A stretch of DNA of 13,460 nt, taken from contig CAUEFI010000035.1 in the NCBI GenBank assembly GCA_958477305.1, positions 1 to 13,460 of the forward strand, read 5' to 3'. The notes beneath the pieces are model-generated. The model saw only the letters and a list, made by a program, of their open reading frames with translations, made no database searches and was not told the origin of the DNA. A program made the translations under genes and the position numbers. How positions within the stretch are numbered: the first letter of the stretch is position 1; each line of letters starts with the position of its first letter. This document shows positions 1 through 6,712 of this stretch, piece by piece. The DNA is from HGM12998 sp900756495 (GTDB lineage Bacteria; Bacillota; Clostridia; Oscillospirales; Oscillospiraceae).

Positions 1-107
1 TCGCCACCTCCGGCACCGAGGACGTCGCCAGCGCCTATGCTGCCACTTACCCCTTCGCTCTCTTCTGCGTCGTCCTCTCCGCTCGTATTATTGTCTCTAT
101 TTTGTGA
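1..107 (+). CDS. C-terminal end of a membrane protein, possibly an AspT/YidE-type transporter (5' partial)
   Basis: An open frame enters from the left edge (first full codon at base 3) and stops at TGA 105-107, giving 34 residues. It reads EDVASAYAATYPFALF followed by a hydrophobic tail, VVLSARIIVSIL. The pattern of a Gly/Ala-rich stretch, Tyr-Pro-Phe and then a final membrane helix resembles the C-terminus of aspartate:alanine antiporter (AspT/YidE/YbjL) family proteins; this is judged by eye on a short fragment. A promoter for the next operon starts only 18 bases after the stop, so the two are probably separate transcription units unless read-through occurs. Reality of the CDS is likely; the family is tentative. 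Confidence 0.45.
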   Translation, partial: ATSGTEDVASAYAATYPFALFCVVLSARIIVSIL

Positions 108-124
108 CGCGGTGCGGGCTGGGC

Positions 125-153
125 TTGACGCAGGCGCGCTGTTATAGTAGAAT
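125..153 (+). promoter_or_regulatory. Sigma-A-type promoter of the hydrogenase operon
   Basis: TTGACG at 125-130 and TAGAAT at 148-153 are separated by 17 bases, each one base away from the vegetative consensus. The predicted start near 160 gives a leader of roughly 100 bases before the ATG at 258. The leader contains a short dyad (164-178) and a large hairpin (188-239). Confidence 0.65.
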
Positions 154-163
154 TTGAAAAATA

Positions 164-178
164 TTGTCGCATTGACAA
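164..178. promoter_or_regulatory. Short dyad near the transcription start, possible operator
   Basis: TTGTC at 164-168 and GACAA at 174-178 form a perfect 5-bp inverted repeat around GCATT. It lies just downstream of the predicted transcription start, where a bound repressor would block initiation. The spacing does not fit the Rex operator and no regulator can be assigned. A 5-bp arm can occur by chance. Confidence 0.25.
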
Positions 179-187
179 AACGCATCG

Positions 188-239
188 AAGGCAGTAAATC
201 CGAACGGGGCACATCGGACCTGACCGGATTTACTGCCTT
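188..239 (+). promoter_or_regulatory. 15-bp leader hairpin before the hydrogenase operon
   Basis: AAGGCAGTAAATCCG (188-202) and its exact reverse complement (225-239) flank a 22-base loop. The right arm runs into TTTT and ends about 5 bases before the Shine-Dalgarno AGGGAGGAG. It could terminate read-through from upstream, act as an attenuator, or stabilise the mRNA 5' end. The T-run is short, so it is not a classical strong terminator. Confidence 0.55.
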
Positions 240-257
240 TTCCAAGGGAGGAGAATT

Positions 258-2096
258 ATGAGCAGACTGGATGTAAAGACCCCCAGTCAGGCCCAGGACG
301 TGGTAGATCAGCTGTACCGCAACATGGAGCGCCGGATCGCCGCCAGCCCGCCGGGGCTGTGCCCGGTGGACATGGCGCTGAATTTTCTGAATCTCTGCCA
401 GGCCCAGACCTGCGGCAAATGCGTGCCGTGCCGGATTGGCCTGACACAGCTCTCTAATATGATTCGCGAGGTGCTGGAGGGAGAGGCCGAGCTGCGTATC
501 CTGGAGCGCATCGAAAAGACGGCGCGGGTTATTGTGGATACGGCGGACTGTGCCATCGGGATTGACGCAGCCCAGCTGGTACTGATGGGACTGCTGGGCT
601 TCCGCGATGACTACGAAGAGCATATCCTCCATCACCGCTGCCTGGGCAGCCTGGAGAATCCTGTGCCCTGCGTGGCGCTGTGTCCCGCCGGCGTAGATAT
701 CCCCGGCTATGTGTCCCTGGTAAAGGAGGGGCGCTGTGACGATGCGGTACGCCTCATCCGCAAGGACAACCCCTTCCCAACTGCCTGCGCCTATATCTGT
801 GAGCACCCCTGCGAGGCCCGCTGCCGCCGGAATATGGTGGACGATGCCATCAATATCCGGGGATTGAAGCGGTATGCGGTGGATCGGGCCGTGGATGTGC
901 CCCAGCCAACGCCCGCCGCCGCTACCGGCAAGTCGGTAGCGATTGTAGGCGGCGGCCCCGGCGGCCTATCTGCAGCTTACTACCTGGCTCTGATGGGTCA
1001 TCGCGTTACGGTCTATGAGAAGCAGAAGCAGTTGGGCGGCATGATGCGGTATGGAATCCCCAGCTATCGTTTCCCGCGGGAGCGGCTGGACGCGGAAATC
1101 AACTCCATCCTGTCCCTGGGCATTGAGGTACATACTGAAATTACGGTAGGAACAGATATTACCTTTGATGAATTGAAGAAAGAATACGACTGCCTGTACC
1201 TCTCTATCGGTGCCCATACGGACAAGAAGACCGGGATACCAGGCGAGAACAGCCATGGCGTCATTTCCGCCGTGGAGATGCTGCGCCGTATCGGTGATAA
1301 TGACATGCCCGACTTTACGGGGCAGAACGTAGTGGTTATCGGAGGCGGCAACGTGGCCATGGACGTCACCCGGAGCTCCATTCGCCTGGGCGCTAAAAAA
1401 GTGACCTGTGTGTACCGGCGCCGCCAGGAGGATATGACCGCCCTGCCAGAAGAGATTGAAGGCGCGGTGGCCGAGGGGGCGGAGCTGCTTACCCTCCAGG
1501 CCCCCCTGCGTATTGACGCCGATGAGGAGGGCCGGGTAACCGCATTGTGGACCCAGCCGCAGCTGATTGGGGAGATGGACGCACAAGGCAGGCCCAGACC
1601 CGGCGCCGCCTCGGCAGAGGAGCTGCGCATTCCCGCCGACACCATCATCGTGGCCATTGGCCAGGGAATTGAAACCCTGGGATTTGAACAGAGCGGCATC
1701 CGAATCCAGCGGGGCGGCACGCTGTTGGTGGACTCCAGCACCCGTCTGCCCGATCTGGAGGGGGTGTTTGCCGGCGGCGACTGTGTCACCGGACCGGCTA
1801 CGGTCATCCGCGCCATTGCGGCTGGCAAGGTTGCTGCCGCCAATATTGACGAATATCTGGGATTTCACCATGAGATTGTCTCCGGTGTGCAGATTCCCAT
1901 GCCCGGCTATATGGATCTGCGGCCCAGGGGACGCGTCAATTCCACAGAGCGGGAGGCCGGTGAGCGCAAGCAGGACTTCCACTGCATCGAGTGCGGCCTG
2001 ACCGACGAGGAGGCCTTGCAGGAATCGTCCCGCTGTCTGCGCTGTGATCACTTTGGATATGGAATTTTTAAAGGGGGACGCGTGGAAAAATGGTAA
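258..2096 (+). CDS. NuoF C-terminal Fe-S domain fused to GltD/NfnB-like FAD-NAD(P)H oxidoreductase; hydrogenase partner subunit
   Basis: This 612-residue cytoplasmic protein probably passes electrons between NAD(P)H and the hydrogenase encoded next. Residues 35-110 match the C-terminal 4Fe-4S domain of NuoF (C52-x2-C55-x2-C58 with C98, an N3-type site); the FMN/NADH-binding part of NuoF is absent. Residues 130-215 resemble the Fe-S domain of GltD, NfnB and dihydropyrimidine dehydrogenase (C138, C142, C177, C181, C185, C189). An FAD site follows (IVGGGPGG, 229-236), then a second dinucleotide fold (VIGGGNVAMD, 360-369) and the closing FAD motif (GVFAGGDCVTGPA, 502-514). The tail has CIEC (576-579) and CLRC (593-596), a possible extra cluster. 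The start follows AGGGAGGAG at good spacing. The stop overlaps the next start codon region by 7 bases, indicating translational coupling. NADPH rather than NADH preference is inferred from the GltD/NfnB similarity. Confidence 0.85.
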   Translation: MSRLDVKTPSQAQDVVDQLYRNMERRIAASPPGLCPVDMALNFLNLCQAQTCGKCVPCRIGLTQLSNMIREVLEGEAELRILERIEKTARVIVDTADCAIGIDAAQLVLMGLLGFRDDYEEHILHHRCLGSLENPVPCVALCPAGVDIPGYVSLVKEGRCDDAVRLIRKDNPFPTACAYICEHPCEARCRRNMVDDAINIRGLKRYAVDRAVDVPQPTPAAATGKSVAIVGGGPGGLSAAYYLALMGHRVTVYEKQKQLGGMMRYGIPSYRFPRERLDAEINSILSLGIEVHTEITVGTDITFDELKKEYDCLYLSIGAHTDKKTGIPGENSHGVISAVEMLRRIGDNDMPDFTGQNVVVIGGGNVAMDVTRSSIRLGAKKVTCVYRRRQEDMTALPEEIEGAVAEGAELLTLQAPLRIDADEEGRVTALWTQPQLIGEMDAQGRPRPGAASAEELRIPADTIIVAIGQGIETLGFEQSGIRIQRGGTLLVDSSTRLPDLEGVFAGGDCVTGPATVIRAIAAGKVAAANIDEYLGFHHEIVSGVQIPMPGYMDLRPRGRVNSTEREAGERKQDFHCIECGLTDEEALQESSRCLRCDHFGYGIFKGGRVEKW

Positions 2097-3826
2097 CCAT
2101 AAAGATTGACGATCGTGTCCTTACTGTTCCGGCTGGAATCTCTATCCTGGAGGCTGCCGAGGGAGCGGGGATCCCCATTCCCCATTTGTGCTATCTGAAG
2201 GAGATCAATGAAATTGCCGCCTGCCGCATGTGCGTGGTGGAGCTGGAGGGCACGGAGCGCCTAGTGCCCGCCTGCAACAGCGAGGTGGCGGAGGGGATGG
2301 TTATCCGCACCAACAGTCCCCGGGTCCGTCAGGCGCGAAAGACCAACCTGCGCCTGATCCTTTCCCAACACGATTCCACCTGTACAGTCTGCGTACGCAG
2401 CGGAAACTGCGAATTGCAGAAGCTCTCCCACGACCTGAACATCCACTTCCAGCCGTACTATGTCAAACCGGAGCGATCCCGGGTGGACTTGGAGGCTCCT
2501 GTAGTTCGGGAGGCCAGCAAATGTATCAAGTGCATGCGATGCGTCCAGGTCTGTGACAAAATTCAGGGGATGAATATCTGGGATGTGGCGGGTACCGGTG
2601 CCCGGACCACTGTGGATGTATCCTATAACCGTCAGCTGAAAAATACGGACTGTACCTTCTGTGGGCAGTGTGTGACGCACTGCCCCACTGGGGCGCTCAC
2701 CGTCCGGGACGATACCAATAAGGTTTTGCGGGCCTTGGCTGATCCAGAGATCGTCACAGTGGTCCAGGTGGCTCCCGCTGTGCGGGTGGCCTGGGCTGAG
2801 AGCTTTGGCCTGGATCCTGCTGCCGGGACGGTAGGCCGTATGGTCGCATCCTTGAAGCGCGTGGGCTTTGACTATGTGTTCGATACCAACTTTGCCGCGG
2901 ATTTGACCATCATGGAGGAAGGCAGCGAGTTCCTGGAGCGATTTACGCACCGGGGAAAGCACCGCTGGCCCATGTTTACTTCCTGCTGTCCCGGCTGGGT
3001 TCGCTTCCTGAAATCGCAGTATCCCAGCTACACCGACTGCCTGTCCACTGCCAAATCACCCCAGCAGATGTTCGGCGCCGTGGCCAAGAGCTACTTTGCG
3101 GAGAAGATAGGCGTAGATCCCCACAAGATCTTTGTAGTCTCCATCATGCCCTGCTCTGCCAAAAAAGCGGAGAGCGAACTGCCTACTATGAGGGACGCCT
3201 GCGGGGATTCCGATGTGGACGTGGTTCTGACCACCCGCGAAATGAACCGCCTGTTCCGCAGCGACTGTCTGGTTCCGGCTGATTTGGAAGAGGCGGAGTT
3301 TGACAGCCCCTTGGGTACCGGAACTGGGGCGGCAGTGATCTTCGGCGCCACCGGCGGCGTTATGGATGCTGCTCTGCGCAGCGCCTACTATCTGGTTACC
3401 GGCAAGAACCCGGATGCCGACGCCTTTGCCGAGATCCGCGGCGACAAGCCCTGGAAAGAGGCGGCCTTTACCATTCCAGGCGCCGGAGAGGTGCGGGTAG
3501 CTGTGGTCAGCGGACTGGGTAATACCCGTGCCTTGATGGAGGCGGTGGATTCCGGCCAGGCGGATTACGATTTCGTGGAGGTGATGGCCTGCCCGGGCGG
3601 ATGCGCCGGCGGCGGCGGCCAGCCGATTCACGACAATCGGGAGATGGCCTCCCCGCGCGGGGATATGCTGTGGGCGCTGGATGCCAAGGCCCCCATCCGA
3701 TTCTCCCACGAGAATCCGGATGTCCAGGCGCTCTACCGTGAGTATTTGAAGGAGCCGCTGGGAGAGAGAGCCCATCATCTGCTTCATACCGACCACGCCG
3801 CCTGGAAAACGCCCAATCAGAAATAA
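2090..3826 (+). CDS. hydA: [FeFe] hydrogenase, M3-type catalytic subunit
   Basis: This 578-residue enzyme interconverts H2 with protons and electrons. Domains in order are: an N-terminal 2Fe-2S ferredoxin fold (C34, C45, C48, C62); a His-Cys 4Fe-4S site (H94, C98, C101, C107); two 4Fe-4S sites (C145/C148/C151/C155 and C188/C191/C194/C198); and the H-cluster domain from about 215. All three H-cluster signatures are intact: TSCCPGW (297-303), MPCSAKKAE (353-361) and EVMACPGGCAGGGGQP (497-512). E277, E280, C299 and S319 align with the proton-transfer residues of Clostridium pasteurianum CpI, so the enzyme should be active. A GGGGGA-type site about 11 bases upstream of the ATG and the 7-base overlap couple it to the reductase gene. 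The pairing with a GltD-like protein suggests group A2. HydC- and HydE/F/G-type genes are absent here; maturases must lie elsewhere. Family assignment is very secure, subgroup moderately so. Confidence 0.95.
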   Translation: MVTIKIDDRVLTVPAGISILEAAEGAGIPIPHLCYLKEINEIAACRMCVVELEGTERLVPACNSEVAEGMVIRTNSPRVRQARKTNLRLILSQHDSTCTVCVRSGNCELQKLSHDLNIHFQPYYVKPERSRVDLEAPVVREASKCIKCMRCVQVCDKIQGMNIWDVAGTGARTTVDVSYNRQLKNTDCTFCGQCVTHCPTGALTVRDDTNKVLRALADPEIVTVVQVAPAVRVAWAESFGLDPAAGTVGRMVASLKRVGFDYVFDTNFAADLTIMEEGSEFLERFTHRGKHRWPMFTSCCPGWVRFLKSQYPSYTDCLSTAKSPQQMFGAVAKSYFAEKIGVDPHKIFVVSIMPCSAKKAESELPTMRDACGDSDVDVVLTTREMNRLFRSDCLVPADLEEAEFDSPLGTGTGAAVIFGATGGVMDAALRSAYYLVTGKNPDADAFAEIRGDKPWKEAAFTIPGAGEVRVAVVSGLGNTRALMEAVDSGQADYDFVEVMACPGGCAGGGGQPIHDNREMASPRGDMLWALDAKAPIRFSHENPDVQALYREYLKEPLGERAHHLLHTDHAAWKTPNQK

Positions 3827-3845
3827 GTGCACTATTTGCTGTTGA

Positions 3846-3887
3846 AAAGCGTGTGCGGCAGAAATATCTGCCGCACACGCTTTGTTT
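3846..3887 (+). terminator. Rho-independent terminator of the hydrogenase operon
   Basis: A 17-bp perfect stem (3846-3862 with 3867-3883) has a 4-base AATA loop and is followed by GTTTGT. It begins 20 bases after the hydA stop codon. The stem is very stable; the downstream T-run is interrupted by a G. Confidence 0.85.
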
Positions 3888-3894
3888 GTAAAAG

Positions 3895-3921
3895 GGAACC
3901 ACCGGCAATGCCGGTGGTTCC
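3895..3921. repeat. IS200/IS605-like terminal hairpin (solo end or REP-like)
   Basis: GGAACCACCGGC and GCCGGTGGTTCC form a perfect 12-bp stem around AAT. The arm and its right flank (GTGGTTCC, an A-run, G, then TTTA) resemble the hairpin at 11362-11384, which is also placed just behind an operon terminator. Such hairpins are typical substrates of Y1 (TnpA) transposases. No transposase frame follows, so this looks like an isolated end or REP-type repeat. A second terminator-like role cannot be excluded, but no T-run follows. Confidence 0.5.
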
Positions 3922-4041
3922 AAAAAGCTTTAGCTATGCAAAAAAAGTATGTGTTCTCCATCGGACTTGTTTTGTGAATCATTAAAATTCACACGCAGCA
4001 TCGGAATATTTGGCGTTGATATTACGCGTAATAACAGAAAA
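3922..4041. other. Gene-free stretch with a weak dyad
   Basis: This AT-rich stretch contains a 7-bp inverted repeat, TGTGAAT (3973-3979) with ATTCACA (3987-3993), and no convincing gene. A 13-codon frame from the ATG at 3936 is too short to support. The sequence may be remnant mobile DNA attached to the hairpin at 3895-3921. Confidence 0.3.
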
Positions 4042-4090
4042 TCTTACAGTGCAGCGCAAAAATCAAAACGCGCGCACTGTAAGACTTTTT
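4042..4090. terminator. Probable bidirectional terminator
   Basis: The left arm 4042-4057 pairs with 4070-4084 as an 11-bp stem (TCTTACAGTGC with GCACTGTAAGA), one bulged A and 4 more GC-rich pairs, closing an A-rich loop. On the plus strand CTTTTT follows (4085-4090). On the minus strand the stem is followed by TTTTCTGTTAT. It could stop residual read-through from hydA and also end the convergent lysR transcript, whose stop codon is about 260 bases away. Confidence 0.55.
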
Positions 4091-4351
4091 AGTCCTCAAA
4101 GAGCCTTGAAACCGGCTGTTCAAAACCTCTGCTATCTTGAACAGCGTTTCTATAGAAACACCAAAGGGGCAGGTATACGATATTTATTTTAGAAACGATG
4201 AGAGAAAACAACTGACCCATTGAACTGTTTCTCCGCAACTTTTTTGCAAACTTTATTTTGTGACTGGCCCGGGTTTTATTTGAAAATAAGGATGAAACAT
4301 TGGAGATACGGAAATGAATTCCGGCGGCTCCTGCCGTGGAGAACCGTCGAT
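4091..4351. other. Gene-free stretch downstream of the LysR gene, with two dyads
   Basis: It holds a 9-bp perfect inverted repeat, GCTGTTCAA (4115-4123) with TTGAACAGC (4137-4145), directly followed by the 14-base palindrome GTTTCTATAGAAAC (4146-4159). Neither has a T-run expected of a terminator. No frame here has a ribosome binding site and recognisable protein. The role of the dyads is unknown. Confidence 0.35.
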
Positions 4352-5263
4352 TCACGTAAAGTCGATCCCGCATTCCCAGCAGAAGAATTGCAGAAACAGA
4401 CGCTCTTCTTCGGTAAATTTGACTCCCTTTTGACAAATATAGGAAATCTCAAATTGTATGTTCGGAATCGGCACGATTGCCAGTTCATTGGTAAGATGTC
4501 CCTCTGTGTAGAGCGGGCATCCAATGAAGTAGGCTTTGGTACGTTTCACGATTTCAGTGCGATTGGCAGGGTTGTCGATTCGGATGGACTTATCCGAGTT
4601 GATGAATCCCAGTCGCTCCAGGCCGGAGGAGCCATGTAGGCCGTCCCCCACAGAGCTGGAGTAGTCCAAAAATGGGTAATTCCGCAGTTCATCCCAGCGA
4701 AAGGCACCTTCCTGCATCAGCGGGTGGTCGTAACTCATCTGAACAGCCAGAGGGAGCCGGCACAACGGCCGGTACTCCAGTCCGCGGTTTCCGGCAATGT
4801 GCTGGACATCGTCGGCGGAAGCCTGATTCAGCACAAGGATACCCAGGTTGCTCTCGCCCCGGTAAAGCTCGTCGATCGTCCCCAGAAAAGAGTTCACATT
4901 CCGCTGGAAATCCACGCTTTCCTCCTCTTGGTAGTGCAGGAGGAACCGAAAAAACGCGTAGTCGATGGTCTGATAGGTGGTTCCGCTCACATGGAGCCGG
5001 CGCATCTGCGACCGGGAACCGAGCATTTGAATCGATTCCAACTCCCAGAGCAGGTTTTTGCTGTGCTGAAAAAAGCGCTGGCCTTCTTCCGTCAGAGTCA
5101 TTCCGCTTGTTGTGCGGAAAAAAATCGGAAATCCCAGCTCTTCCTCCAGGGCTTTGATACTGTTGCTGAGATTTGGCTGTGAGGTGTAAAGCGCTTTGGC
5201 AGCTTTAGTGATGGACCCCCTGTTCTTGACCTCCAAGGCATACCGGATCTGCTGTATCGTCAT
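4352..5263 (-). CDS. LysR-family transcriptional regulator
   Basis: This 303-residue protein has the usual LysR length and layout. Residues 1-60 form the winged helix-turn-helix (MTIQQIRYALEV, then GSITKAAKALYTSQPNLS and the LEEELGFPIFFR wing region). A linker helix follows, and residues of about 90-300 form the two-lobed effector-binding domain. The start at 5263 is chosen because AGGAGG lies 7 bases upstream and the LysR N-terminal motif begins there; an upstream in-frame extension would add residues foreign to the family. The gene is divergent from the hydrolase/transporter/AtuA operon with about 200 bases between them. This is the classic arrangement in which a LysR protein regulates the neighbouring operon and itself in response to a pathway metabolite. 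The inducer is unknown. Confidence 0.93.
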   Translation of the reverse strand: MTIQQIRYALEVKNRGSITKAAKALYTSQPNLSNSIKALEEELGFPIFFRTTSGMTLTEEGQRFFQHSKNLLWELESIQMLGSRSQMRRLHVSGTTYQTIDYAFFRFLLHYQEEESVDFQRNVNSFLGTIDELYRGESNLGILVLNQASADDVQHIAGNRGLEYRPLCRLPLAVQMSYDHPLMQEGAFRWDELRNYPFLDYSSSVGDGLHGSSGLERLGFINSDKSIRIDNPANRTEIVKRTKAYFIGCPLYTEGHLTNELAIVPIPNIQFEISYICQKGVKFTEEERLFLQFFCWECGIDFT

Positions 5264-5288
5264 CGTGCTTCCTCCTGTTCGTCGGCCG

Positions 5289-5317
5289 ATTATAAATAAT
5301 CTCTTATACCCCCATAA
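5289..5317 (-). promoter_or_regulatory. Probable promoter of the LysR gene
   Basis: The minus strand has a perfect TATAAT (plus-strand 5289-5294), 25 bases before the start codon. A weak -35 candidate, TTATGG (plus 5312-5317), lies 17 bases away. A poor -35 fits a regulated promoter. ATACC (5306-5310) and GGTAT (5325-5329), an inverted repeat with a 14-base spacer, surround the -35 region and could be an autoregulatory site. Confidence 0.4.
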
Positions 5318-5360
5318 CAACATTGGTATTTCCCGTTTCCCGTCGGAATGTGGTACTTTT

Positions 5361-5391
5361 TTGCCATGAGATAAAATATTTTGTCTATTAT
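5361..5391 (+). promoter_or_regulatory. Possible promoter/operator of the AtuA-transporter operon
   Basis: TTGCCA (5361-5366) and TATTAT (5386-5391) are spaced by 19 bases, longer than optimal. Between them lies the imperfect 16-base palindrome GATAAAATATTTTGTC (5370-5385), centred on AAAATATTTT. LysR-type sites are AT-rich interrupted dyads, so this could be the activator contact region. The assignment is by eye and weak. Confidence 0.3.
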
Positions 5392-5467
5392 AACACGCTT
5401 TATTCTGCCAAACAACCTGCTTCGTGCCGGCCCATGGGAGCAAATACTTTGACAAGGAGTGGATGCA

Positions 5468-6682
5468 ATGAATTTTACCCATTTAGACCGGTTTCTTCAG
5501 GAACACGCGGATCGGCTGGGGATCCCCGGCCTGTCCTGCGCGGTGATGAAAGATGGCAAACTGGTCTATCAGACCTTTCAGGGCGCGGCCGATTTGGAGA
5601 GCGGCCGTCCCATCCGGGAAGATACGGTGTTCCGGATTTACTCCATGACCAAGCCCTTTACCGTGGTGGCGGCGCTCCAGCTCTATGAGCAGGGCAAATT
5701 TGACCTTCAGGATCCCATTTCCAATTTCCTGCCAGAATTTAAGGAGACCAAGGTCTTTCGGATGGGGCCTTCCGGCGTGATTACCACCCCGCCCTCCAGG
5801 CCCGTCCGATTCCTCGACCTGCTGACCTGCACCTCCGGATGGTCCTACTACGCGTACAAGGGCAGTTCCGTTACCTCCTCCAACAACGCCTCAACGCTGG
5901 CCCAGGGCAGCACGCTGACTGCCGCCGCGCTGTCCGACGCCATGTATGAGCTGGAACTGCGCCGTCCCAACAAGACCTTTACCAACCGGGAATTTGCCCG
6001 AACCATCGCCGGGGTGCCGCTGGCCTTTGAGCCCGGCTCCCACTGGATGTACGGCATGAGCTTCGATGTGCTGGGGGCAGTCATTGAGGAAATCGCCGGC
6101 ATGACACTGGACGAGTACTGCCGGAAGTATATCTGCACTCCTCTCGGCCTGAAGGACACCGGCTATCACCTGACGCCCGACCGGGAAGCCAGATTGTGCT
6201 CTTATTACAATATCAGCGACCCCGCCAAGCCCGTCAAGTTTACCACGAAAGACGACTACTATCAGCCGGAAGCAAAGTTCGAGCGGGGCGGCGGCGGGAT
6301 GCTGTCCACCCTGCCCGACTATATGACCTTTGCCGACACCCTGCGCCGCGGCGGCACCAGTGCCGACGGAGCGAGGATCCTGGGCCGCAAGACCGTTGAT
6401 CTGATGCGGGCCAATCACCTGGGGCCCGCGCAGATGGCCGACATCAACTGGCCCTCCCTGGCCGGCTACGGGTATGGTTTCGGCGTCCGTACCCTGGTCG
6501 ATCCCACTCGCGGCGGGATCAACAGCTCCATGGGGGAGTACGGCTGGAGCGGCTCCGCCGGGACATGGATGGCCATCGACCCCAAAGAAGAGCTTACCGT
6601 ATGTCTGATGAAGCAGACCTATCCTGCCTGGGAAGGCTGGATCATTCCCCGGTTTCGCGCCGCCCTCTGGGGCAGTCTTTAA
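5468..6682 (+). CDS. Beta-lactamase-fold serine hydrolase (class C/EstB-like esterase family)
   Basis: This 404-residue enzyme belongs to the PF00144 beta-lactamase/DD-peptidase/esterase family. The nucleophile motif S59-x-x-K62 sits in the typical context FRIYSMTKPFT. Y195, in HWMYGMSFDVLGAVIE, fits the second (Tyr) motif. The third motif region is YGWSGSAGT (358-366), similar to the WGGxxGT loop of EstB-like esterases rather than the KTG of true beta-lactamases. There is no signal peptide, so it should act in the cytoplasm, probably as an esterase, lactonase or amidase. The ATG at 5468 is preferred over a GTG 9 bases upstream because AAGGAG (5454-5459) is 8 bases before this ATG and overlaps the GTG. 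It is the first gene of the operon; a role in opening or hydrolysing the imported substrate is inferred. Confidence 0.88.
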   Translation: MNFTHLDRFLQEHADRLGIPGLSCAVMKDGKLVYQTFQGAADLESGRPIREDTVFRIYSMTKPFTVVAALQLYEQGKFDLQDPISNFLPEFKETKVFRMGPSGVITTPPSRPVRFLDLLTCTSGWSYYAYKGSSVTSSNNASTLAQGSTLTAAALSDAMYELELRRPNKTFTNREFARTIAGVPLAFEPGSHWMYGMSFDVLGAVIEEIAGMTLDEYCRKYICTPLGLKDTGYHLTPDREARLCSYYNISDPAKPVKFTTKDDYYQPEAKFERGGGGMLSTLPDYMTFADTLRRGGTSADGARILGRKTVDLMRANHLGPAQMADINWPSLAGYGYGFGVRTLVDPTRGGINSSMGEYGWSGSAGTWMAIDPKEELTVCLMKQTYPAWEGWIIPRFRAALWGSL

Positions 6683-6712
6683 GCAAAAAAGAAAAAGCGA
6701 GGGGCAATCAAA

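Noticed and set aside
164..178. Rex (NADH-sensing) operator before the hydrogenase operon
   Set aside because: TTGT and ACAA are present, but only 7 bases separate them, whereas Rex sites need 10.
966..2051. Long open frame on the minus strand opposite the reductase gene
   Set aside because: It mirrors a GC-rich coding gene with clear domains on the plus strand, has low-complexity composition and no recognisable family.
4010..4192. Possible 60-residue protein in the intergenic region
   Set aside because: No ribosome binding site, runs through a terminator hairpin and inverted repeats, and shows no family resemblance.
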